Assembly (NCBI GenBank): GCA_014529385.2
Contig: CM043950.1
Span: 72,024,435 to 72,088,434 of the forward strand
Length of the DNA stretch: 64,000 nt
Direction of reading: 5' to 3'
Source of the DNA: Adiantum capillus-veneris
Taxonomy: Eukaryota > Streptophyta > Polypodiopsida > Polypodiales > Pteridaceae
Made by a program: the position numbers and the translations under genes. Positions 11,501 through 19,577 of this stretch are shown here, in pieces (the first letter of the stretch is position 1; every line of letters starts with the position of its first letter). Below the pieces are notes generated by a model that saw only the letters and a list, made by a program, of their open reading frames with translations, had not been told where the DNA came from and did no database searches.

Positions 11501-13498
11501 AAGTTCTCACAAATTACGGGACCATTACATGACCTAACAAAGAAAAGCGTTAGGTATACATGGTCTGCTAAGGAGAACAATGCTTTCGAAAAGCTTAAAG
11601 AAAAGATTATCTCTCAACCTGTGCTTACACTACCGGATCTCTCAAAACCATTTGAGGTCCAATGTGATGCCTGTGGTGATTGCCTTGGAGCTGTTTTGCT
11701 CCAAGAAGGGCATGCCATAGGCTATGAGAGTCGAAGGCTCGAACCTATTGAGCAAGCTCTAGGCATATACGAAAAGGAACTCCTTGCAGTTCTACATGCC
11801 TTAGACTCGTGGAACCACTATTTATTGGGGACTCCTTTCATTCTGCGAACGGATCACCAAAGTCTTAAGTACTTCATGACGCAGACCAAGCTCTCCGACA
11901 AACAAATGAGGTGGGCAAATTTCCTTTCGCAATTTCATTTTCATATTGCTCACATTTCTGGCAAGCATAATCAAGTAGCTGATGCACTCTCAAGACGGCC
12001 GAGAGTGAATGCGGTTTCCATAGCAACTCACAATGATCTATCTTCAATGATAGATGAGTATGCTATTGATCCCGATTTTAGAGATGTGATTTCAGCCCTT
12101 GTATTAGGGAAGAAAGAAGAACCATTTACTTTACAAGATGGTTATCTTCTCTATGGCAATAGACTATGCGTTACTAACTCCCTGCGTGAGAAAGTAATGT
12201 ATGAATCTCATGCTCCCCCGTATGTGGGGCATAGAGGGATTCAGTCTACCTTAAAGGGAATTGAAACATATTTCTATTGGCCTACCATGAAAGTGAACAT
12301 ACAAGAGTATGTTTCCAAATGTGTGGTATGCCAAAAGACAAAATTTGATAGAGGGAAGCAACCTGGATTGCTTCAACCCTTGACAATCCCTAATTCACCA
12401 TGGGAGAGCATATCCATGGATTTTATCTTTGGATTGCCTAAGTCTATCCATGGGAATACGGGAATATGGACGATAGTAGACAGGTTCAGTAAACAAGCTC
12501 ATTTTATACCTGTCAAAAAGACTATCAAAGCCCATCAAATGGCAACCCTCTTCATTTCACAAATTTTCAAATACCATGGCTTGCCAATGTCCATAGTGTC
12601 AGATAGAGATCCTAGAATGACCAGTAATTTGTGGAAGGGTCTCTTTGAGAATTTAGGAACAAGGCTAAACTTCTCTTCGGCCTATTATCCACAAACTGAT
12701 GGCCAAAGTGAAATAGCTAACCTAACCATTCTCGATCTACTAAAAGCCTATGTAACAGAAGTAGATCAAAGATCCCAATGGGAGAAGTACTTACCCTTAG
12801 TGGAGTATGCTTACAATAACACTGTACATACTTCCACGGGAAAAGCACCTTTCGAGGTAATTGAGGGAAGCTCAAAAAGTCCCTTGCTACTTAAGGTACA
12901 TGGGAAGATCTGCGCTGCAGATGAGTATAGCCGAGACCTACAAGAATCTTTTCAAAAGATTAAGGATGCTATCTCTATCTCACAGCAAAGGCAAAAGGTT
13001 GCTGCTGACAAGCACAGAAGAGCCCAAGACTTTAAAGAAAACGATTGGGTCTTGTTAAAGTTTCCCAAGGCTCGATTGAGGCACACGACGGGCAAGAATC
13101 CTACGGGTCACCAAAAATACTATGCTAAACTAGCAAAAAGGTACTATGGACCCTTTCAGATTCTTAGGCCAATCAATGAGATGGCCTATCAACTCAAGTT
13201 GCCCAATCATTGGCTCATACACAATGCTTTTCATGTGAGCCTATTAAAGCCTTACAAAGGAGAGCCACCTCAAGAACCAACTATTGAAGACCCACCGGAG
13301 ATCGAGGACCAAAAAGAGGTGCTGCAGCCCGAGTCCATTCTCCGACATGAAGACAAGGTACTAAGAGGCGGTAAGACTATCCGACCATATCTTATTAAGT
13401 TTAAGAATTATCCTTTTGAAGATGCTAGATGGATGCAAGGCATACAATTAAAGGATAACCTAAACCTTGTCAATGCTTACAATGCTTCCCAAGAGTAA
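8549..13498 (+). CDS. Element B gag-pol polyprotein with chromodomain-like tail
   Basis: A 1649-residue polyprotein without stops. Gag: low-complexity Ser/Arg/Lys/Pro region (about 120-245), retrotransposon gag domain (about 280-375), zinc knuckle CX2CX4HX4C at 483-496. Protease: D-P-G-S at 545-548, in place of the usual DSG/DTG. Reverse transcriptase: V-D-Y-R-A-L-N near 790 and F-F-D-D with catalytic Asp 893-894. RNase H: first Asp at 1040. Integrase: HHCC zinc finger (His1221 to Cys1258/1261) and the triad Asp1291, Asp1352, Glu1388, with the canonical 35 residues between the last two. The last 60 residues (about 1590-1645) resemble a chromodomain, which in chromoviruses steers integration to heterochromatin. 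Gag and pol share one frame, so cleavage is left to the protease. Start chosen as the first ATG of the frame; the relative at 31448 (minus strand) starts with the same residues. Confidence 0.97.
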   Translation: MADNSKESEINVDNFDFAHEQATNDASMLVNYLVSRLQQAMGNPSLQNEVQRQLRAHGILQAHHHDERTPRKPPCETTKRGLSPIREEEENPYEGLKNLLLDDASPSQRRTQEPPPKERERSESPTTSAEMAPRRRRAKRSPLPPKRRRPSHSSPRHNSKRDDKNQEKKKARKRTPSSPSSSSSSSYENYGEDDKDQDKKKARKRSPSSPPSSNSSPSEESDGATFEPSKRRGHRKSYAAWKRSSKLKKFKEGGKSISFLIYDGTFGATDKVLAFIQQFDAAFGDEGFTESSKLRHVAMHFQKSARQWWSSLRANGEAPRTWKALRASIMKQFLATDAKDKVLTEWRSLKLSPNESIHKYVDKFWDLQLKSTVFKRLDFEEQKQQFCAGLTEEMAEYVNSQRPRTISAVIHHTMVSSRINFQMGAKRNNKPPENKGSNEPKGKDNVQKSPKGNSNKAKEKGVYKGKNKLSPKELECYHKDNQCFKCGEQGHAYRGCPQKNNCQDPPRASLVEIQEEETHQTHHKGSPLCHAWGKVREHDAFILFDPGSTHNFISIELATKLGIQSYEMGDVLSADSAFKGQEASVTPLIGKLRLHVQGYVDKEDFFISPLKHEDVILGAPWFDRLAADVKFPERRISFKFRKKDMYIDAKEMGSTIPIVHTLAFNKSIKSSSSVYMIFVKDSQNEPNALAKENKSNQKELELSNFLKGFQDVFIDDIPCELPPKRGNDDHAIELLPGSSPPNKPRYTVSQAQQEEIMRQVHELVEKVMVRPSSSPCCSPVLLVQKKDGTYRMCVDYRALNRIIIKNRFPVPRVEDLFDKLQGSTYFSRIDLKSGYHQIRIVDQDIVKTAFRTTFGLYEYIVMPFGLTNAPATFNRLMEKLFRPHRTFTGVFFDDIIIYSNSLEEHKQHLQVIFQVLRENKLYVNRKKSEFFLQEIQYLGHIISQDGIQMDPSKLEVIKGWPKPRNLHELRSFIGMCAYYRRFIEKFSQITGPLHDLTKKSVRYTWSAKENNAFEKLKEKIISQPVLTLPDLSKPFEVQCDACGDCLGAVLLQEGHAIGYESRRLEPIEQALGIYEKELLAVLHALDSWNHYLLGTPFILRTDHQSLKYFMTQTKLSDKQMRWANFLSQFHFHIAHISGKHNQVADALSRRPRVNAVSIATHNDLSSMIDEYAIDPDFRDVISALVLGKKEEPFTLQDGYLLYGNRLCVTNSLREKVMYESHAPPYVGHRGIQSTLKGIETYFYWPTMKVNIQEYVSKCVVCQKTKFDRGKQPGLLQPLTIPNSPWESISMDFIFGLPKSIHGNTGIWTIVDRFSKQAHFIPVKKTIKAHQMATLFISQIFKYHGLPMSIVSDRDPRMTSNLWKGLFENLGTRLNFSSAYYPQTDGQSEIANLTILDLLKAYVTEVDQRSQWEKYLPLVEYAYNNTVHTSTGKAPFEVIEGSSKSPLLLKVHGKICAADEYSRDLQESFQKIKDAISISQQRQKVAADKHRRAQDFKENDWVLLKFPKARLRHTTGKNPTGHQKYYAKLAKRYYGPFQILRPINEMAYQLKLPNHWLIHNAFHVSLLKPYKGEPPQEPTIEDPPEIEDQKEVLQPESILRHEDKVLRGGKTIRPYLIKFKNYPFEDARWMQGIQLKDNLNLVNAYNASQE

Positions 13499-13844
13499 GC
13501 AAATGTACAAAATGTTAAAAATGAACAAAATGTTTGTCTTATAAGACTCTCTTTTTCTTTATTTGTGCACAAAAATGAAGTAGTATGCATGCTTAGATCA
13601 AGTTTGCGGAGACGACGTCTCCGGCCAAACACCAAGTAGAGCTTGTCACTCTACTATGGAAGATTGATAGGACTAATGTGCAGACATGCTTGCGGCAGCC
13701 TCAGGCTCTCAAGCACCAAATGGACTAGTCATCCATTGTGGAATGATGTCATAGCGTAACATAGGGATCCTCTACCCGCTAAGAAAAGGACTCATGAACA
13801 TGCTTTATCTTCTCTACACCATAGTCGAGGACGACTATGATTTC

Positions 13845-13857
13845 AAGAGAGAGGTAA
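13845..13857 (+). other. Polypurine tract of element B
   Basis: AAGAGAGAGGTAA directly before the 3' LTR, the expected place and composition for the second-strand primer. Confidence 0.75.
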
Positions 13858-15463
13858 TGTCATAATAATCAATATCTAATTCTCCTAAATGATTTTCTCA
13901 TATTAAACTGATCATTTAATGTGGCGAAGGCCAGGGGAGAAAAAGCTAGAATATTGGTTAAGCTAGCAGACCGGCCACAGCAGGGATCCAAAGGAGGGAA
14001 AATAGGGATCCAAAGGGGGGGGGGGGGGGGGGCATCTGCAAAAGAGCCATGTGCAACAATGTGCTAAAAACACCCTAAGGTTCAGTCCATTAAGACTTCC
14101 AAAATGCTAAGGTTCCAAAATTCAAAGGTTGTGTCCAAAGGTCAACCCTAGGGAAAATTGGATGCTTTGTGTGTGCCCTAAAAGTCTTTGCACATCCCTA
14201 CATGGGAGGGGGCGAGCCCTAAAGGTAGGGGATGAGAGAGAAAGCCACACACACACACACACACAGGCTCCCTTTACACAAAGGGAGTGAGGGACACATG
14301 TCAGCTCCCTAGGCCAGATGCCCACAAGGTGTGCCCAATTCCTATTGGAAGACCCTTGAAGTGGACCAATGAGAATTAAGCTAAAGTAAATCTAGTTTAA
14401 TTAATTTAAAAAAATTTAATAAAAGAAACCAATGAGAATTAAGTCTCCTAGAAGACTACTGGGCAGTCTCCCAAGGGGACCAATGAGCATTCAGAAGCCC
14501 AATGGCTTGCCTGATTCCTATTGGCCAGGAGGCAAAGGGGTCCAATGAGAGTTTAGTTTAATTATTTAATTACCTAAAGCTCTCACAAAAGGGAAAAGGG
14601 GGACGCATGTCAGAAGGCTATCACTTATGCTGCTTAACACCCATTGGCTTGACTTGGGGAGGTCCAATGAGGCAAAAGCCAGACCAATTTAGTAGGAAGG
14701 GCTCGCCCAAGAGAGAGAGAGGGGGGCTGATTTTTGCTTGGCATTGACACACACACACTCACACTTGACCATGTGTGAAGAAAGAATACTCTATCTCCTC
14801 CCAAGCTTTAATGGAGAGCTCATCACCTACTCCAAGCTTGTGAGATAGAAGCCTACATCAACACTCTCTTGGCATGTGGATGCAAATCCAACCAAGAGCC
14901 AAGCTTCCATGCATGCTCATCTTCTCTACCAAGCTAATTACTAAGCTAAGCTATGCTAATATGAGTGATTATGTGAGGAGATGTACATCTTTCTCATAAG
15001 ATACTCCTTCTTCCTCTCAATCTACTCTCATACCCTGCTAGCTCTCACCATCTTCGAAGGTGTGTGAGGTCTTGGGAATGAGAACGGGGATAATTCAAGT
15101 TGTGTTTGATTAAGTGTTTTGCTTAGTGCATGAAGCTTCCATCTTCATTGCACTAGCTAGTCTTTAAGGAACACAAAGAATTGTATTGTACAATGTCTCT
15201 CTTGATGGGAGAAACCATAATACAAAGCCTTTTGGAGGGGGGACCGGCTCCATGCAAATCCGGTCCTCAATTGTTTTCAATAGCTTAATTTCTCTCTCTT
15301 TTGAAAGTATTGTCGATGCTATCTAACTAGGTGTTATGCTTTTTGTTGCTCTCTCCACCCAAGCACTCTTGTAATTCTCATTAGGAATCTATTCTAATGA
15401 AATGCCCACTATGTTCATGCTAATTTCCGCTACACATAAGTTATTAGGCCATTAAATGTTACA
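13858..15463 (+). repeat. 3' LTR of element B (1606 bp)
   Basis: Same termini and length class as the 5' LTR. The poly-G run is 18 bases here (14015-14032) against 15 in the left LTR. Followed at once by the target duplication CATCC. Confidence 0.97.
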
Positions 15464-16354
15464 CATCCCTTGCAGGCCAACGAGATAGAAGAGAAGATCG
15501 CGACAAGAGAAGGCACAAGCGAAGGCGAGCTTCAGAGTCTGATTCCGCCTCTTCTGTACACATTGAGTACCGCACTCTCTGTACCAATACCAAAATTGGA
15601 ATTATCATTGGCAAAGGGGACAGCATAATGAAGTCCCTCTGAGATCAAGGTCGAAGATGTGATTCATGGTTCTGACGAGCGTATCATCCACATCACCTCC
15701 ATCCTCACAAAATTCATGGCGTTCAATCTCCACTTAGAATTCACATCTTGATTTCTTTGAGTGTTTCCTGCAACAGCCTGCATTCAACGAGCTTCCCGCA
15801 ACCCATTCTTTGGAGATATTATGTTGGTTTCCAAGAAGTTTTCAAAGGTCCTTATTTTCCGCATGCTAGACGAGACGGGAGTTGCTGCAGCTTTGTTAGA
15901 GAGGTGCCTGGCCTTTCCACTTTCGTAGTCATGATACAAAGTTGCAATCCTGCAGGTCATCTTTTCTTTATGCGTTAAGAGATAGTCAGTTTTTTACATT
16001 ACAAGTCATTTCATGCTCTAGTTTTGTTGAATAATCCCTTACCATCACACGAAGCTCCTTTGGGAAGGATGTATGTCGCCAAAAACATTGCGTCCCTTGC
16101 TGTTATGTCGTAGCTCCCAGTCGTTCCTTGTTTTGTCCATTACATTGGGATAGCGACCTAGTGTTTGCATAAGCAAGATGGTTGTGTACCATGTTTCTTT
16201 TTCAGCCCCTACTAGTTCGAAGTTCAAGCCGCTGTAAGCTCACTCCCCCTAGATGAGGCGTTGGAGTTGATGGAGTCCCTTCAATCATGTCGAGTCCCTT
16301 CCCTGTCCAAACTTGTGAAAAGATATCCATCTTTTTCTCTCTAAGGGGGGGAGG
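15464..16354 (+). mobile_element. Element J, right internal part with polypurine tract
   Basis: Resumes the sequence interrupted by element B. It contains the KH-domain gene fragment, then a stretch homologous to 5340-5744, and ends in CTAAGGGGGGGAGG, a polypurine tract, directly before the right LTR-like repeat. Without B the internal region is only about 1.3 kb and has no gag or pol, so J would be non-autonomous. Confidence 0.6.
15484..15705 (+). pseudogene. Captured KH-domain RNA-binding protein fragment
   Basis: A basic stretch (R-R-H-K-R-R-R) leads into a KH domain: Y-R-T-L-C at about 15568, K-I-G-I-I-I-G-K-G (the I-G-X-X-G RNA-contact loop, here IGKG) at about 15592-15618, then M-K-S-L and a stop at 15640-15642. 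The next frame continues the same domain from 15641 (E-I-K-V-E-D ... G-S-D-E-R-I-I-H-I-T-S). So one short deletion or frameshift breaks a KH domain of the type found in plant HEN4/RCF3-like proteins, where KH domains bind RNA. The fragment lies between J's left LTR and polypurine tract, which suggests a host transcript piece captured by the element. The right-hand exon boundary is unclear. Confidence 0.75.
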
Positions 16355-16518
16355 TGTGGTGTGTGGGTCTTGTAGGTGTGTCCGACCACCTAGTGTGGGA
16401 GGACACTAGTAGGTTCTTGGCATATGTAACCAACTCTCTTCTCCTTATAAAAGAGGCTGCCGACTCATAGAGGGCAAGCAAGTTTGGAGTACATCTCTCT
16501 CTTCTTGTGCACACTACA
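16355..16518 (+). repeat. Right LTR-like repeat of element J, 164 bp
   Basis: Begins TGTGGTGTG right after the polypurine tract and ends CACTACA. It lacks about 166 bases present in the left copy; the missing segment is bounded in the left copy by GTGGTGTG repeats, as expected for a microhomology deletion. A TATAAAA box is at 16446-16452. Confidence 0.65.
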
Positions 16519-16686
16519 ATATTAAGAAATATGTTTCAAAAAATCTAATTTCGTTTACTATATCTTGAAAATTAATCGTCACGACAAGGCCTGCCAAGCA
16601 AGACTAGTTTTTGTTGTTTTCAACCTACTCACCACATACAGGGCCAAATTAAGAGAGTCCGTGTTTAAGAATGGCTGCGTTATCTA

Positions 16687-18054
16687 ATGATCCTGCTCCT
16701 GCTCGTCATGCAGGGACTGATCTCCCCTCTTCTAGCGGGCCTTACATTATCCGATACCCCAGACCTGGACGACAGCGTCATCACAGCGCCCATTATGCAC
16801 AGCGACTCCTTGTGGCCGCCCTTGGCCGTTGACGACGGCCGGCCGGAGGATCATGACTCATCAGCCTCGTCCAGTAGACGCGGGTTGCAAGAAACTTCCG
16901 TCTCCTCCGGCCAATATTTTGCACGTATCGGCGCTTATCTCTCACAGCTGACGGTAGGTGGCGGCAGCCCCGACAGCCAGCGCAAGCTCTTCATGATCAT
17001 GGACACGGCCAGCCACCTCACCTGGCTCCAATGCCAACCCTGCGTATCCTGCTACTCGCAGTTGGAGGATGTGCCCGTTTTCGACCCTGCTGCGTCCTCC
17101 ACTCTCCACAACGTCACCTACGACGATCTACTCTGCGTGGCTTCGCCCGTCCGCACGTCCAGCCTCAACGGCCCACCCGGCAGCCTTTGCACGTATTCCA
17201 TTAGTTACGTCGATGGCGCAACCAGCTCCGGCCGGCTCGTGACCGACACTCTAACGCTGTCGTCCGGCCACAGCTTCCAATCGATGCCCTTTGGTTACAG
17301 CTTCAACACCGAAGCCACAGTCCAGGAGGGCGCGGCCGGGACTCTTTCCTTGGACACTAATTTCTATTCGTTTCCATGGCAGCTGCAGAGGAGAGGATAC
17401 TCCAGAAGATTCTCCTACTGCCTTCCGCCGAGGTACTCCAACCGGAACTCCACGCTCACGTTCGGGGGGGCGATCGCGCTGAACACCGTCTTCACGCCGC
17501 TTTACCGACCGCTGGAAATTGCAGCTTCAAACTTTAAATATTATTTAAAGCTAGTCGGAATCAGCGTAGGAGGGACGGTTCTATCCATCCCACAGTACCT
17601 CTTCGACTTCAACCCGGAGACCGGCGATGGAGGTTTGATCATCGATTCCGGCACCTCGCTCAGTACGCTGCCTCGCCTTGCCTACCGGGCATTGAGGGAC
17701 AGCATCACGCGAGCCATTCCAACGCGATTCCGTATCACCCACTTCTCCACCCCCATGTTCGACACATGCTACCTCCTCCAAAGCTCGAGCCCTCCCCATC
17801 TTCAAGACTTCTATAGCATTATTCCGTCCGTTACGTACCACTTTGCCGACGGCGCCGACCTGCATTTTCGTCCCGACCTCCTGTTTGTGCCTCGTGCGGC
17901 CTCCAGCAATCGTCTTTGCCTCGCCATCGTTGCTGATTTCTCTGAGGTAAGCTTATACCTTGGCAACATACAACAGCAGCACACTCTCTTCACCTTCGAT
18001 GCCGACAATAATAGGCTTGGCATAGCACCAAATGCTTGCTTGCTAGCTAGCTAG
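16687..18054 (+). CDS. Nepenthesin-type (A1B) aspartic protease, atypical first active-site motif
   Basis: 455-residue single-exon protein of the plant pepsin-like A1B family, usually secreted endopeptidases. The N-terminus (about 1-22) is a strongly hydrophobic signal peptide. A Cys-rich nepenthesin-type insert follows the first active site (W-L-Q-C-Q-P-C-V-S-C-Y, about 113-125). The flap region is Y-V-D-G-A-T. The second catalytic motif D-S-G-T-S is at 320-324 and the family signature L-G-N-I-Q-Q-Q lies near the C-terminus. The first catalytic motif reads D-T-A-S at 106-109 instead of D-T-G-S: the aspartate is kept but the glycine is replaced, so activity may be reduced or altered. Much more GC-rich than its surroundings. 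An earlier ATG at 16671 is out of frame; 16687 gives the signal peptide. It lies just beyond the right end of element J with no partner genes. Confidence 0.88.
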   Translation: MILLLLVMQGLISPLLAGLTLSDTPDLDDSVITAPIMHSDSLWPPLAVDDGRPEDHDSSASSSRRGLQETSVSSGQYFARIGAYLSQLTVGGGSPDSQRKLFMIMDTASHLTWLQCQPCVSCYSQLEDVPVFDPAASSTLHNVTYDDLLCVASPVRTSSLNGPPGSLCTYSISYVDGATSSGRLVTDTLTLSSGHSFQSMPFGYSFNTEATVQEGAAGTLSLDTNFYSFPWQLQRRGYSRRFSYCLPPRYSNRNSTLTFGGAIALNTVFTPLYRPLEIAASNFKYYLKLVGISVGGTVLSIPQYLFDFNPETGDGGLIIDSGTSLSTLPRLAYRALRDSITRAIPTRFRITHFSTPMFDTCYLLQSSSPPHLQDFYSIIPSVTYHFADGADLHFRPDLLFVPRAASSNRLCLAIVADFSEVSLYLGNIQQQHTLFTFDADNNRLGIAPNACLLAS

Positions 18055-19208
18055 CAAGCCTCGTCGCTATTTTTATATGCGCATCACAAGTAAGCTTCTT
18101 TAACTGATTTTGCTTATGTCTTTTCTAAAAGCATTTTTAAGTGATTAATTATTTGTTTCATCTAATTTTGTTCACGAGTATGTCCTACGATTTTTTTTAA
18201 AAAAATTAGGAAACGAATCACTTGAGATGATACGACGGGCCATACGCACGCAATGGTGGCGACAGCAACACAATGAGCATTGGCAGGCGCTGTGTGAAGT
18301 CAGCAGGCAAGATGATGAGCAAGCAGTGGTAGCAGCATGGGCCTTCGACAACAACATGAGCTGAGAAAATCTTTTTTTTGCTTGTAGAGGTTGACTCTTC
18401 GGACAGAGTGATGGATCTGGTCAGCTGGTTAGCGTGAGAGTCTTTGAGAGGGTCTCCCTGTTGTGTGATCATATCCCAGTGCTCAAATCACCTTTTATTC
18501 CAGGTTGCCCTGGAATGAGGAAAGTGAGGAATCTGCAAAGATTCCAAGCAATATAATAACGAAGCTACCAATATGTATGATTATGCATAAGTCTACTACT
18601 TCATAAGCAATACTCCACTTTATTGTAGTTTCTACTTTTTAAACCAATAAATTGTCCATACCACGATATTTTTTTATTTTAAACTTTGAAATTTTAGTTA
18701 TTGGCTATCGATAGCTCCAACTATAAGAAAATAATCAAGGGTGGACAATTGATAGGGGTTGGGTTTGCGAGACTCTCTCATAAAGGAGGTATGAGGTCTG
18801 GATTTATGAAGTCACTTCAAAATATTCCAACAATGTTGAGGGTCTATGAAGTCACTTCAAAATATTCCAACAATGTTGAGGGTCTCATCATTCTCTTCTT
18901 TCTCATCTCCTTGCATAGAGTAGTGTTGTTGTCAAGTTGTCAAGCAAAGAGTGGGAAAAGTTAAATAATGTTGCGTTCGATCAATGTTAGAGTGTACATG
19001 TGTATGTAGATAGTATTACAAGCTTTAATATTACAAAATACCATGGATAATTTTTCTTGTTTCATACTAGCTTCCATTCAAGTTTAATATTGTGATGACT
19101 GATTCACCACCAAATGTCACACAAATCTTTAAGTTAATTTTTTGTCTTACTAGCCTATTTGTTCTTAACATGTGTTCTTCTCAAAGTTTGTTCTGTTGCA
19201 ACTATGCA
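18055..19208. other. Intergenic; 40-bp tandem repeat and weak tRNA-like segment
   Basis: No recognisable gene. A 40-base unit is repeated twice in tandem at 18805-18844 and 18845-18884. At 18408-18495 there is a segment loosely like a tRNA-derived SINE head (GGTCAGCTGGTTAGCG resembling an A box, GATCATATCCC a poor B box). The last five bases, ATGCA, are the left target duplication of element D. Confidence 0.6.
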
Positions 19209-19562
19209 TGATGGGTTAGTGGTTGCAGAAGCAAACTCCCTCATCACCGATGATCAACGTTAGGCTATGTAGGGTGAAGCCTTAGCTTACCTATGGTGTG
19301 AGGGTTAGGGTTAGAGAGATGGTGATTAGGGTTAGGTTATTCCAAAGCCAAGAGCATAGAGAGAGAGAGAGAGAAAATTTACAAGAGTCAAAGTAAAATT
19401 GATTAATTAGAAAACACCCTCTATATAGGCTTGGTGCTTTACAATCATTGACTAGGTGGGTTTCATCCTTTTGCTATTGGACCATGTCATCAATTATCTC
19501 TTCCTAAGTGGCTAGAGGGCTAATTTTCCGTAATGGTGCCACAAGTTTGGCTTACCCTAACA
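19209..19562 (-). repeat. Element D 3' LTR (left, 354 bp)
   Basis: Aligns along its length with 33545-33944. The main difference is the internal (GA)n tract: about 16 bases here against about 78 on the right. Confidence 0.93.
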
Positions 19563-19577
19563 TATGCCCCCTTAAGC
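19563..19577 (-). other. Polypurine tract of element D
   Basis: On the minus strand, CTTAAGGGGGCATA directly precedes the LTR start TGTTAGGG. Position and composition fit the second-strand primer. Confidence 0.7.

Larger units (their letters stand above)
6529..15463 (+). mobile_element. Element B: complete Ty3/Gypsy chromovirus LTR retrotransposon
   Basis: A full-length 8.9-kb element: LTR (6529-8131), PBS, leader, one uninterrupted gag-pol frame, polypurine tract, LTR (13858-15463). Both LTRs start TGTCATAATAATC and end GTTACA. It is flanked by a perfect 5-bp target duplication CATCC at 6524-6528 and 15464-15468, the expected size for a Ty3/Gypsy integrase. The LTRs differ by only a few percent by eye, mostly substitutions and simple-repeat length, and the frame is open, so it is a relatively young and possibly autonomous insertion. 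It lies inside element J. Confidence 0.97.

Noticed and set aside
16671-16686. Earlier ATG upstream of the protease
   Set aside because: Out of frame with the protease and it gives no signal peptide.
17581-18023. Minus-strand frames opposite the protease gene
   Set aside because: They are antisense shadows caused by the GC-rich coding sequence and show no domain.
19300-19320. GGGTTAGGGTTAG, telomere-like
   Set aside because: Only two units, part of the element D LTR and repeated in its partner at about 33640; plant telomeres are usually TTTAGGG.
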